Made by a program: the position numbers and the translations under genes. Below, one piece after another: positions 50,903-59,285 of a stretch of DNA of 64,000 nucleotides (positions are counted from its first letter, which is position 1; the number at the start of each line of letters is the position of its first letter). The notes below the pieces were generated by a model that saw only the letters and a program-made list of their open reading frames with translations, was not told the DNA's origin and did not search any database. Source of the DNA: Streptomyces werraensis (GTDB lineage Bacteria > Actinomycetota > Actinomycetes > Streptomycetales > Streptomycetaceae); contig BNBX01000010.1 of assembly GCA_014656175.1 (NCBI GenBank), forward strand, positions 1 through 64,000. Direction: 5' to 3'.

Positions 50903-50993
50903 CCCCTGGAGTCGCTCGCCGACCGCTTCCCTGAGCCGGATCGGCGCCCCTTTGCCCCTCCCCGCGTGCGTCGCGTGGCCCGGTGCAGTGCAA

Positions 50994-51401
50994 TCAGGAA
51001 TGGGCGGCTTCGTCCACTGTCCGTCGTACTTCCAGGATCTTGTCGACGCCGGTGAGTTCGTAGAGCCGCCGGACCTGCCGTGACGGCGCGACCACGCGCA
51101 GGGTGCCCCGCTGGTGGGTGAGGATCAGCAGGTTCAGGAACGTCGAGTCCGCGAAGGTGACGCCGGAGGCCTCCAGCACCACCTTCGGATGCCGTCCGAC
51201 GGCGGCCTTCAGCGCGTTCGCCAAGGGCCTGATCGTCTGCATGTCGAAGGAGCCGTGCGCGGTGACCACCCAGGCGCCGTGCCACTCGTACTGATACACC
51301 GAGGCCTGTTCGGGAACACGCTCGATGGCCTGTCTCGGCTTCGGCTTCCCGTCGGCGGCACTCATGAGCGTCGGCGAGACGGCCTCGTCCCAGGGCACCA
51401 T
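50994..51401 (-). CDS. STAS-domain anti-sigma antagonist-like protein
   Basis: The protein has 135 residues. The STAS domain (about 40-125) has VTFADSTFLNLLILTHQRGT, the phosphoserine switch (Asp-Ser) typical of SpoIIAA/RsbV-type antagonists. It has a disordered N-terminus (WDEAVSPTLMS). It could be a substrate of the PAS/GAF/SpoIIE phosphatase class of protein. The start ATG 51401 has AGGAGGAG 4-5 bases upstream; a longer start at 51443 lacks it. It is divergent from the HTH gene at 51508. Confidence 0.85.
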   Translation of the reverse strand: MVPWDEAVSPTLMSAADGKPKPRQAIERVPEQASVYQYEWHGAWVVTAHGSFDMQTIRPLANALKAAVGRHPKVVLEASGVTFADSTFLNLLILTHQRGTLRVVAPSRQVRRLYELTGVDKILEVRRTVDEAAHS

Positions 51402-51494
51402 CGGGCTCCTCCTGCTGTGCCGCTCCCCCAGGGGAGCAGTCATCGGTTACCGGAAAAGTATGTCATGTATCTGTGTTCCGGCAAGGATGAGCCG

Positions 51495-51507
51495 TAAAAT
51501 GCGGGGC
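51495..51507 (+). promoter_or_regulatory. -10 element of the leaderless HTH gene
   Basis: TAAAAT at 51495-51500 lies 7 bases before the ATG at 51508. The upstream in-frame ATG (51499) lies inside this element, so the later ATG is favoured. Confidence 0.5.
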
Positions 51508-51867
51508 ATGGCTGGAGTGCCCGAACCTCACACCGGATGGACGTTCATCACCAATCACGCGCGTGTACTCGCGGTCATCGCCGATAACCCGAACGTCCGG
51601 ATCCGCGACATCGCCGCCCACTGCAGGCTCACCGAGCGTGCCGTCCAGCGGATCATTTCCGATCTCGAACAGGACGGTTACCTCTCCCACACCCGCGACG
51701 GGCGCACGAACACCTACCGCATCGAGCCGGACAAGGTGCTGCGCCACCCGGCGGAAGCCGGCCTCCCGGTGGCGTCCCTGCTGTCCCTGCTCGTGCAGGA
51801 CGAGAGCGAACGCGTCGGGAAGCCGGTTGCTCAGCACGCGCGCTTGGGGTCGAGCGCTGTGAGGTAG
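51508..51867 (+). CDS. Winged HTH regulator
   Basis: The protein has 119 residues. The N-terminal winged HTH (about 8-80) reads WTFITNHARVLAVIADNPNV, IRDIAAHCRLTERAVQRIIS and GYLSHTRDGRTNTYRI. A short helical C-terminus follows. The pattern is a small conserved Streptomyces regulator; the target is unknown. It is divergent from a STAS-domain gene, with promoters in a 107-base space. The ATG at 51508 is chosen for a leaderless transcript. Confidence 0.85.
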   Translation: MAGVPEPHTGWTFITNHARVLAVIADNPNVRIRDIAAHCRLTERAVQRIISDLEQDGYLSHTRDGRTNTYRIEPDKVLRHPAEAGLPVASLLSLLVQDESERVGKPVAQHARLGSSAVR

Positions 51868-51901
51868 TGCCGGGGCACCCCTGCCGGCCACCGAGGACCG
51901 G

Positions 51902-52807
51902 TCACAGCACCACCACGATCTTCCCCCGCACATGCCCGCCCTCCGAGTGGGCGTGCGCCTGCGCGATCTCCTCCAGCGGGTACGTCCGCTCCACGCGCGG
52001 GGTGTAACGGCCCCGCTCGCCCAGCGCGGCCGCCTCGGCCAGGTACGCCGGGTCGTTGACCGCGTCGGCCACCCGTACGCCCAGGCGCCCCGCGTTCCGG
52101 TGGTCCGCGACGGTCACCACGCGGGACGGGTCGCCCGCGATCTCCACGAGTTCCCCGAGCGAGCCCGACGCGGCGGTGTCGAGCACCAGGTCGACGCCCT
52201 GCGGCGCCACGGCCGCCAGCCGCTCCGCGAGGCCCGCCCCGTACGTCGTCGGGACCGCGCCCAGGGCAGTGAGGAACGCGTGGTTGTGCGCGCCCGCCGT
52301 CCCGATCACCGTGGCCCCCGCGGCGACCGCCAGCTCGACCGCCGCACCGCCGACCCCTCCGGCGGCGCCCTCGACCAGGAGGGTACGGCCGGACAGCGGG
52401 CCGAGCGCCTTCAAGCCGCTCAGCGCCGTCACGGAGGCCAGGGCCGCCCCGGCCGCCTCCTCGTCGCTCCACGCCGCGGGCGCCGGCGCCCAGGCCGACA
52501 GCACCGCCAGTTCCGCCGTCGCGCCCGTCACCCCGCCGAGCCCGAAGACGCGGTCTCCGATGCCGACGCCCTCCACTCCCTCGCCGATCCGGTCCACCCG
52601 GCCCACGGCGTCCCGGCCGGGGACCGCCGGCAGGTCGACGGGCAGAAGGTCCCGCACGGCGCCGCTGCGCACCTTCCAGTCGACCGGGTTGACGCTCGCC
52701 GCGGCGACCCGGATCCGTATCTCGCCGGGGCCCGGCGTCGGGTCGGGGGCCTCCTCGACGGTGAGCACCGTGGGGTCGCCGTACTCGTGGTAGCGGGCTG
52801 CGCGCAT
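51902..52807 (-). CDS. NADPH:quinone oxidoreductase (zinc-free MDR)
   Basis: The protein has 301 residues. It is a medium-chain dehydrogenase/reductase without the zinc ligands, of the quinone oxidoreductase class. AASVNPVDWKVRSGAVRDLL, LLVEGAAGGVGGAAVELA with the NADPH-binding glycines, and VERTYPLEEIAQAHAHSEGG at the C-terminus are typical. It should reduce quinones or enones. It is divergent from a MerR gene, whose likely site overlaps this promoter (52859-52890). Confidence 0.92.
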   Translation of the reverse strand: MRAARYHEYGDPTVLTVEEAPDPTPGPGEIRIRVAAASVNPVDWKVRSGAVRDLLPVDLPAVPGRDAVGRVDRIGEGVEGVGIGDRVFGLGGVTGATAELAVLSAWAPAPAAWSDEEAAGAALASVTALSGLKALGPLSGRTLLVEGAAGGVGGAAVELAVAAGATVIGTAGAHNHAFLTALGAVPTTYGAGLAERLAAVAPQGVDLVLDTAASGSLGELVEIAGDPSRVVTVADHRNAGRLGVRVADAVNDPAYLAEAAALGERGRYTPRVERTYPLEEIAQAHAHSEGGHVRGKIVVVL

Positions 52808-52858
52808 GGTGGTCTGCCTCCTGGGGCCGGAAAAGCCGGAATGACTGCGACAGCCGCG

Positions 52859-52890
52859 ACGCTAGGACCTGACGTCGGCGTCAGATGCAA
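52859..52890 (-). promoter_or_regulatory. MerR-type overspaced promoter of the quinone reductase
   Basis: On the minus strand TTGCAT (52890-52885) and TAGCGT (52864-52859) are separated by 20 bases. A palindrome CTGACG-N4-CGTCAG (52869-52884) fills the spacer. Overspaced promoters with a centred palindrome are the hallmark of MerR/SoxR activation. Confidence 0.65.
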
Positions 52891-52936
52891 GTCGCACGTC
52901 GCACGTCGGGTGACGGCCGTCGATCGGAGGGCGCGC

Positions 52937-53305
52937 ATGCGGATCGGTGAGGTGGCGCGGAGGGCCGGGGTGAGTGTCCGGGCGCTCCGCTACTACGAGG
53001 AGCAGGGGCTGCTGCCCGCCGAGCGCGGCCCCGGAGGCCAGCGGCACTACCCCGGTTCGGCCGTCGACCGGGTCGGCCTGATCCGGCAGTTGTTCGCCGC
53101 CGGGCTGGCCAGCCGCTCCGTGCGGAAGGTGCTGCCGAGCGTGTACTCGGGCACGGTCGCGCCGGGACTCGTGGAGCATCTGGAGAGCGAGCGGGCGCGG
53201 ATCGACGAGCGCATCGCGGAGCTGTCCGCCGCACGCGAGCGGCTCGACGCCGTGATCGCCAACACCCGTAACCCGCCGCCGGAATGCCGCCGCCCACGGG
53301 AGTAG
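52937..53305 (+). CDS. MerR-family regulator
   Basis: The protein has 122 residues. The N-terminal HTH (MRIGEVARRAGVSVRALRYY, EEQGLLPAERGPGGQRHYP) is standard for MerR. A long helix (VEHLESERARIDERIAELS) follows for dimerisation. No Cys cluster is present, so no iron-sulphur or metal sensing is expected; small molecules may be sensed. The ATG at 52937 has GGAGG 8-9 bases upstream. It is divergent from the quinone reductase, which it likely activates. Confidence 0.92.
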   Translation: MRIGEVARRAGVSVRALRYYEEQGLLPAERGPGGQRHYPGSAVDRVGLIRQLFAAGLASRSVRKVLPSVYSGTVAPGLVEHLESERARIDERIAELSAARERLDAVIANTRNPPPECRRPRE

Positions 53306-53353
53306 TCACAAAAAGGCTCCCCCGGGGCGCCTCACACCACCACGTCCGTCAGA

Positions 53354-53400
53354 ACGGGGACGGCCCCCGGCGTGATGTTTACGCCGGGGGCCGTCCCCGT
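53354..53400. terminator. Strong bidirectional terminator
   Basis: A perfect 20-bp stem (53354-53373 with 53381-53400) with a 7-base loop lies between the convergent MerR and FG-GAP genes. Confidence 0.85.
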
Positions 53401-53414
53401 CTTCCGCGCTCGGG

Positions 53415-56400
53415 TCAGTGCAGGCCCTTGAACGAGTTCCAGCCGCCCGAGCCGACCAGCACCCGGCTGCTGTACGTGCCGGTTCCCGTGGACGCGTACC
53501 GCCACAGCTTCCCGGCGGTGTCGCGGGCGAGCAGGTCGGTGCGGCCGTCGCCGGAGAGGTCGCCGGTGCCGACGAGGGCGGAGTAGGCGTTCCAGCCGCC
53601 GCCGACCCGTTCCCGCTTGGTCACGCTGCCGGCGGCGGTGCCGTAGTACCGCCACAGGACACCGGCGGAGTCCTGGCCGAGCAGGTCGCCGCGTCCGTCG
53701 CCGTTCAGGTCACCGGCGCCGGTGATCCACTTGTACAGCTTCCAGTTCAGCTGGATCCGCACCCGGGTCTTGAGGTGGTGGTCCGCCGTGCCCGCGTAGA
53801 AGTAGATGTCCCCTGTGCTGGTCTGGCGGGCGATCAGGTCGATGTGACCGTCGCCGTTGAGGTCGCCGGGTGACGTCAACTGGTCGTACTGGCCCCAGCC
53901 CTGGCCGATCACCGTGTACGGCGAGGAGGCGCCGACGACCTTGCCGCAGCCGGGGCGGTAGGCCCGCAGCTCGTTGCCCAGCCGGACCAGTACGTCGGCG
54001 CACCGGTCGCCGTCCACGTCGCCGACGGGCACGAGCACCGCGCCGGCGGGGAACGCCCCTGCGGTCCCGGCGGTGCGGGAGTTCACTCCGCCGGTCCCGG
54101 TACCCCGGTACATCCACACGACCCCGCCGGGGTCCGTGGCCAGCAGGTCGCCGAAGCCGTCGTCGCCCGCCATGTCCCGCCACACGGCGGCGCCCCCGGT
54201 GACCGCCACAGTCCCGGAGACGGACAGGTCGGCGCCGGTGCCGTCGGCGGGCTTCGCGGTCAGGGTCCAGGTGTAGGCGCCGTTCGGGACGTACCGCCCG
54301 GCCGTGTCCTTGCCGTCCCAGGAGGCCGACAGGTGGCCGCGGATCTCGCCGCCGGACAGGGTGCGCACGGCCTTGCCGCTCGCCTTGTTCTTCCAGGTCA
54401 GCGTCCAGGAGGCGGCGGGCTTCGACAGCCACCAGCGGGACGTCCAGGTCTTGCCGGCCTTGAGGTCCAGGGCGGACGACGACGTCTCCGCGTCAATGAC
54501 GGCGATGCGGGAGGCAGGGACGCCCGAGGGGACGATCCGCACCCGGCGGTCCGCGCCCGCGTAGGCGACGTGTCCGCCGAAGCGGTCCACGGTCCATCCG
54601 GCCCGGGGCACGGTCCGGTCGCCCAGTTCCGCCGCGGTGACGATGACGCGCTGGGGCAGGTCCGCCTCGGTGGCGCCGGCCTGGAGGCCGCCGTGCAGGT
54701 CGACGAGGGTGAGGCCGGTCGTGTCCGACTGGCGGACCAGGTAGCCGTCGCCGAGGAGCACCTTGTCGGTGCCGAGCTTCAGGGAGCGCTTGGCCTGCCG
54801 GTCGTAGACGCCGCCGCCCCGGTAGTTGGGCCAGGAGTTGTCGCACTGCCAGTACACCCAGCGCCCCACGGTCTGCAGTTCACGAGGGACGCACCCGGCG
54901 TCGAAGGTCTCGCCCGCGGCGCCCGTCGACAGGTTCTTCGACGTCACCGTGGTCGGAAGGTTCAGGCCGGGGTCGTCCCAGCTGCCGTTGGCGCTCCACA
55001 GGGTGCTGCCCCAGACGGCCGACGCGACGATCTCCCGTTTCTCGAGGACGCTTCCGGCGTCACCGTCCTCGAAGCGCAGGACGGCCTGCGAGCCGCCCCA
55101 GGCCTGATTCACCACGCCGTACCGGCCGGACAGGTCGACGAGTTCGGGGCTGCCGAGCCCGGAGGTCACCCGCGGGCCCCAGGCGGAGTCGCCGTTGCGG
55201 TGGAGCATGGTGACGTCCTGCTCGGTGCCGGCCTCGCGGCCGTGGTGCCCGTCGCCGGAGGCGAACATGGTCACGCAGTAGCCGTTCTCGCTGTCGCCGC
55301 AGTCGCTGTCCCTGCCGCTGACGAGGCCGTCGACGGTCGAGTTCAGCTCCTCGGGGCGGCCGGAGGTCTTCAGCCAGGTGCTGCGGTAGGCGCCGACGTA
55401 CGTGTGCGGCATGAAGAGCTTGGAGTCGTCGGCCGTGGTGAGGATGCCGCTGCCCAGCGAGATGCCGAACGGTTCGGCCTCCCGGTCCTCGATGTCCGCG
55501 ACGCGCCTGCGGGTGACGGTGCCGTCGGCGGCGGGCGTGAGGAGGTAGTAGCCCCAGTCGAGCGGGCCGTAGTCGGTGTCCTTCTCGGCGCCGGCCACCA
55601 GCAGGGAGCCGTCGGGCGTGCGGTGCACCGAGGGGGAGGCGACGGTCAGCAGGGACTTCCAGTTGCCCTCGGTGTCCTCCAGGGCGAGGTGGTTGCCGCG
55701 GTACTCGTTGTCGCCGGGGTTGGGCGGGGTCACGGTGGCGAAGCCGCCGGCGAAGGGCAGGATCGTGTCGTTGTACGCGCCGACGTCCCGCAGGTCGAGG
55801 GTGGTCGGCTCCGCGTCCAGGTCGTCGCGGCGGTACACCTGGGCGGCGTAGGAATGCGGGGCGCCGAGGTGGAAGACAGTGTCCTGGTCGAAGGTGACGC
55901 TCTCGCCGTGGGTGGAGAGTGCGTTCACCGTGCCGGTGGCGAGGGCGACGACCCACCACCCCTGGTGCATCGTGGTGTCCTCCCACTTGATCGCGCGGAC
56001 GGCCACGGACCGGGAGTCGCCGTTGCCGATGGTGAGGTTCCAGCCCTCAGGCAGGCCCTCCAGCTTCCGGTCCCGCACCTGGCCGTTCTCCGTGCGCAGC
56101 AGGTGCAGGCTCGTCACCGCGTTCTCGGCGCCGGTGCGGGTGATGACGGTGTCGCCGTAGGTGGCGACGTACGACTGGCCCTCCGGGATCGGGACCGTGA
56201 CCGTCGGTCCGTCGCCCGCCCGCTGCTGGAGCGTCACGTGCGGGGACGGGGACGCCGAGTAGAGGGCGACGGTGTCGGAGCCGTGGCCGAAGTCGCCGGG
56301 GTACCGGTCGAAGCGGAAGTCGTCGATGTCGTAGGCGAGTGGCTTGGGCAGCCGGTGGTCGAGGACGGTGGTCGTGCCGGTGGCGTAGTCGATCCAGCGC

Positions 56401-56651
56401 AGGCGGTCGTCGCCCTCCTGCGCGGTGAGGAAGCCGGTCTCGCCGGTGTTGAGGACGAGGGTGGCGCGGGGCACGAAGCGGGCGCCGGGGCTGATGACGA
56501 CGGGTTCGGCGGACGCCGTGGTCGTGTCGGCGGCGGTGGCCGTCCCCGTGGTGGCGCCGATGCCGGCGGTCACGGCGAGCGTGACGATGAGAGCTGTACG
56601 GCCGAGCGCACGCCGACGGCGCACGGCCCGCTTGTCCAGCGGACGATTCAC
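53415..56651 (-). CDS. Large secreted protein with FG-GAP/VCBS repeats
   Basis: The protein has 1078 residues. The signal peptide includes RRRRALGRTALIVTLAVTAG and cleavage near TATAADT. The N-terminal part (about 40-720) is a long beta-propeller-like region without a named family. A FlgD-Ig-like segment (about 760-850, GKAVRTLSGGEIRGHLSASW, then DGKDTAGRYVPNGAY) follows. The C-terminal 220 residues hold FG-GAP repeats (GDLNGDGHIDLIARQ, GDLNGDGRGDLLGQD, GDLSGDGRTDLLARD), calcium-binding loops that recur about every 47-50 residues. It is likely a surface or released protein that binds carbohydrate or protein. The GTG at 56651 has GGAGGG 9 bases upstream; longer frames have no signal. Confidence 0.9.
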   Translation of the reverse strand: MNRPLDKRAVRRRRALGRTALIVTLAVTAGIGATTGTATAADTTTASAEPVVISPGARFVPRATLVLNTGETGFLTAQEGDDRLRWIDYATGTTTVLDHRLPKPLAYDIDDFRFDRYPGDFGHGSDTVALYSASPSPHVTLQQRAGDGPTVTVPIPEGQSYVATYGDTVITRTGAENAVTSLHLLRTENGQVRDRKLEGLPEGWNLTIGNGDSRSVAVRAIKWEDTTMHQGWWVVALATGTVNALSTHGESVTFDQDTVFHLGAPHSYAAQVYRRDDLDAEPTTLDLRDVGAYNDTILPFAGGFATVTPPNPGDNEYRGNHLALEDTEGNWKSLLTVASPSVHRTPDGSLLVAGAEKDTDYGPLDWGYYLLTPAADGTVTRRRVADIEDREAEPFGISLGSGILTTADDSKLFMPHTYVGAYRSTWLKTSGRPEELNSTVDGLVSGRDSDCGDSENGYCVTMFASGDGHHGREAGTEQDVTMLHRNGDSAWGPRVTSGLGSPELVDLSGRYGVVNQAWGGSQAVLRFEDGDAGSVLEKREIVASAVWGSTLWSANGSWDDPGLNLPTTVTSKNLSTGAAGETFDAGCVPRELQTVGRWVYWQCDNSWPNYRGGGVYDRQAKRSLKLGTDKVLLGDGYLVRQSDTTGLTLVDLHGGLQAGATEADLPQRVIVTAAELGDRTVPRAGWTVDRFGGHVAYAGADRRVRIVPSGVPASRIAVIDAETSSSALDLKAGKTWTSRWWLSKPAASWTLTWKNKASGKAVRTLSGGEIRGHLSASWDGKDTAGRYVPNGAYTWTLTAKPADGTGADLSVSGTVAVTGGAAVWRDMAGDDGFGDLLATDPGGVVWMYRGTGTGGVNSRTAGTAGAFPAGAVLVPVGDVDGDRCADVLVRLGNELRAYRPGCGKVVGASSPYTVIGQGWGQYDQLTSPGDLNGDGHIDLIARQTSTGDIYFYAGTADHHLKTRVRIQLNWKLYKWITGAGDLNGDGRGDLLGQDSAGVLWRYYGTAAGSVTKRERVGGGWNAYSALVGTGDLSGDGRTDLLARDTAGKLWRYASTGTGTYSSRVLVGSGGWNSFKGLH

Positions 56652-56817
56652 GTGTGAAGTCCCTCCCCAGGGCGCCGCGCAGGGGGGCGTGTCACGAGGT
56701 CGCCGCTCGTCCTGCGCGAGCAGGGGCGACAGTAGCAGGAGGGGATCACGGCGCGGCAGGGGTGGCCCCGGCGTGACGTGCACACCGGGGGCCCGGCCGG
56801 GCGGGTCCGGAGCTGGT

Positions 56818-57753
56818 TTAGAACGTACCGAGCTTCACGATCGACAGCAGCGCGACCAGCTGGATGGACGACGCGCCCAGGGCCTTCGGCCAGGGCAGGT
56901 CGTGGGAGCGGCTCACCATCAGGGTGAGCAGCACGCCGCCCGCCACCCAGGTGGCCCAGCCGAGAAGCTGCACGAACATCGCGTCGCCGCCCGCGAACAT
57001 GGCGAACACCAGACGCGGGGCGTCGCTGATGGACATGATCAGCATGGACAGGCCGACCGTGGGCTGCCAGGCGCCGTTGCCGCCGAGCTGGCGGGCCAGC
57101 GTGTGGGTGACCATGCCGAGGACGAACGCGCTGATCACCATCGCCACGGCCGTCGTCAGCACGATCGGGATGGCGTTGGACAGCGTCGCGTTGATCGCGT
57201 CCTCGCGGGCGCCGTCGAAGCCGAAGACGGCGAGCAGGCCGTAGAGGAACGTCACGACGAGGGCGGGGCCCCACATCGTGTAGTCGCGCATCTGCAGGAA
57301 CGTCTGCTGCGGCGACAGGACGACGCCCTTCAGCAGCGCCTTCCAGTGCAGCCGCGGGCCGACCGGGCCGGCGGGCGGCTGGTAGACGTCGTCCTGGTGG
57401 TACGGGTCGTCGATGGAGAACGCCTGCGTGTGGCCGGGGTTGTTGGCCGCGTACGGGTCGTGCGGGGCGCCCTGCGGTCCGGCGGGGTAGCCGCCGTCAC
57501 CGAAGTACTCGGGCTCGCCGTGCCCGCCGTGACCCCCGCGCCCGCCGTAGCCGCCCGGGCCGCCGTGACCGGCGTGCGGCTGCGGCCAGGGGCTTCCGCC
57601 GCCCGCGCCCTGCCCGTAGGCGGGCGGCTGCGGTGCCGGGGGGTAGCCGTACGACGGCGTCTGCGGCGTCTGCCGCCCGTGCGGGGGGTGAGGCGGTCGC
57701 CCCTGAGGCGCACCGTCGTTGTTCCGTCCGCGTCCGATCCTGAATCCAGCCAC
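56818..57753 (-). CDS. Yip1-family membrane protein
   Basis: The protein has 311 residues from GTG 57753 (VAGFRIGRGRNNDG), or 338 from ATG 57834. I prefer the shorter form because related Streptomyces proteins, as I remember them, start this way. The N-terminal 125 residues are Gly/Pro/His-rich and disordered. The C-terminal half has about five transmembrane helices in a Yip1 domain. In bacteria its function is unknown. It is separate from the injection-system operon, with a hairpin between them. Confidence 0.8.
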   Translation of the reverse strand: MAGFRIGRGRNNDGAPQGRPPHPPHGRQTPQTPSYGYPPAPQPPAYGQGAGGGSPWPQPHAGHGGPGGYGGRGGHGGHGEPEYFGDGGYPAGPQGAPHDPYAANNPGHTQAFSIDDPYHQDDVYQPPAGPVGPRLHWKALLKGVVLSPQQTFLQMRDYTMWGPALVVTFLYGLLAVFGFDGAREDAINATLSNAIPIVLTTAVAMVISAFVLGMVTHTLARQLGGNGAWQPTVGLSMLIMSISDAPRLVFAMFAGGDAMFVQLLGWATWVAGGVLLTLMVSRSHDLPWPKALGASSIQLVALLSIVKLGTF

Positions 57754-57849
57754 GTCCTTGAACGTACCTGTTCCCGGGCGGCCGTGTGCCGGGCCCCGGC
57801 CCCGCGGACGGGCATTGCTGCCGAGCTGTGACATCCCCTAAGGGTAGTA

Positions 57850-57877
57850 CCCGGACCCGCCTCGGGGCGGGTCCGGG
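57850..57877 (-). terminator. Terminator of the injection-system operon
   Basis: A perfect 12-bp stem (57850-57861 with 57866-57877) with a TCGG loop lies just downstream (minus strand) of the last injection-system gene. Confidence 0.8.
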
Positions 57878-57884
57878 CGGGGGA

Positions 57885-59285
57885 TCAGGAGGTGGTGTGG
57901 GACGGGCCGAAGAACTCGATCTCGGCGATCGCCACCTGCTTCTTCGGGCCCGCGTCGTAGGCCGACCGCAGGACGAAGCGCACGGTCGTCACCTCGCCCA
58001 CCCGGAACGAACGGCGCTGGCCGCCCGCGCTCTGGTCCAGGGTGAGGGTACGGGTGATCTTCTCGCCGTCGGCGAGGGTGATCTGCGCGTCCACACGGCG
58101 CGGAAGAGCCGACTCCGACAGCTGGTCCGTGCGGGTGGAGGTGCCGGGGGTGATCACCAGGTCCAGCAGGCGGGTCGGCTGGTCGAAGGTGACCTCCAGC
58201 CACTCGCCCTCGGCGGCCTGCGCGATGCCGGGGCCCCACCAGGTGTTGTTCAGCTTGTCGAAGGCGAGACCCGCGCCGTGCCCGGTGTACGACCGGGACG
58301 CCTTCACCGCGGACGGGCCCACCGGGGCGCGCTTGGCGAAGTGGTCGCGGGTGGCCTGGACCATCGTGCCCAGGTTCATCACCAGGGCGACGACGAGGCC
58401 GATCACCACGGCGCCGACCACCCAGTTCCACACCCGGCCGAACCCCCGGCGCACACGCGGCCGTTCACCCGCCCACGCCGAGTCGGCGGTGCGGTCCGCG
58501 AACATACGGCGCCACCACGGAAGGTGCTGCGGGGCGTCCTCGCCGCGGGACATCGACATGGCGCAGCGCGCGCAGAAGTGCCGTTCGGGGCGGTTGGGGG
58601 TGGAGCACCAGGGACACGGGACACCGCCCTCGTCGTCCGTCCGCGGTCCCACGGCGCGGACCTGGGGGCGGCGGGGGGCCGTGCGGCCGGGGAGCACCGG
58701 GGCGACCTCGGGGTCCTCGGGGCCTTCGCGCGGCTCGCTGTCGGCGACGGGGACGAGGAGGGAACGGGCCCGCTCGGCCGCGTCGGTGTCGGCGCTCCGC
58801 CGGGCGCGGGGCGGCTCGGTGGTCGCCGCCGGCACGGCGGGGAGGGGCTCGGTGTCGTCCTCGGCGTCCGTGACCTGGTCCTGGTCGTCCCCGACGTCCC
58901 GGTCGTCCCGGTCGTCCCCGTCGTCCCGGTCGTCCCGGGGAGCGGTGGCCGGGGCCCGGCCCGGGGCGTCCGCGGAGGGGACGGCGACCGGCGAGGCCGC
59001 GCCGTCCGTGCCGGCCCCGGCGTCACCCACAGCCGCCCCGGCGGCAGCGGAAGCACTGGCGGAACCAGCGGCAGCGGAGCCGGCGCCCGCGGAGCTCACC
59101 GCGGCATCGGTACGCGCCGCGGGCTCCGTGCGGGCCGCTTCCGAGCGGCCCGCAGGGGCTCCGTCGGCCCACCCCAGCACCGCTCCGCAGGAGTCGCAGA
59201 AGGACTGGCCGGGTTCCGCCGGGGTGCCGCAGTCGGCGCAGCGGGAGGCGGTCCGGCCGCCGGGGCCGGAGGACGGGCTGGTCAT
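57885..59285 (-). CDS. Membrane protein with zinc ribbons and a C-terminal glycan-binding-like domain, last gene of the injection-system operon
   Basis: The protein has 466 residues. Two zinc ribbons are seen: CADCGTPAEPGQSFCDSC near residues 16-33 and CPWCSTPNRPERHFCARC around 220-240. A disordered Ala/Asp-rich region lies between them. A transmembrane helix (VWNWVVGAVVIGLVVALVMN, about 292-312) is followed by a C-terminal domain (about 335-466: VKASRSYTGHGAGLAFDKLN, NTWWGPGIAQAAEGEWLEV) that looks like an NADase-type glycan-binding/discoidin fold. It overlaps the tail-I gene by 4 bases. From memory, Streptomyces injection systems carry a membrane protein (called CisA) needed for membrane attachment, and this gene is in a comparable place; I am not certain it is the orthologue. 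Confidence 0.8.
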   Translation of the reverse strand: MTSPSSGPGGRTASRCADCGTPAEPGQSFCDSCGAVLGWADGAPAGRSEAARTEPAARTDAAVSSAGAGSAAAGSASASAAAGAAVGDAGAGTDGAASPVAVPSADAPGRAPATAPRDDRDDGDDRDDRDVGDDQDQVTDAEDDTEPLPAVPAATTEPPRARRSADTDAAERARSLLVPVADSEPREGPEDPEVAPVLPGRTAPRRPQVRAVGPRTDDEGGVPCPWCSTPNRPERHFCARCAMSMSRGEDAPQHLPWWRRMFADRTADSAWAGERPRVRRGFGRVWNWVVGAVVIGLVVALVMNLGTMVQATRDHFAKRAPVGPSAVKASRSYTGHGAGLAFDKLNNTWWGPGIAQAAEGEWLEVTFDQPTRLLDLVITPGTSTRTDQLSESALPRRVDAQITLADGEKITRTLTLDQSAGGQRRSFRVGEVTTVRFVLRSAYDAGPKKQVAIAEIEFFGPSHTTS

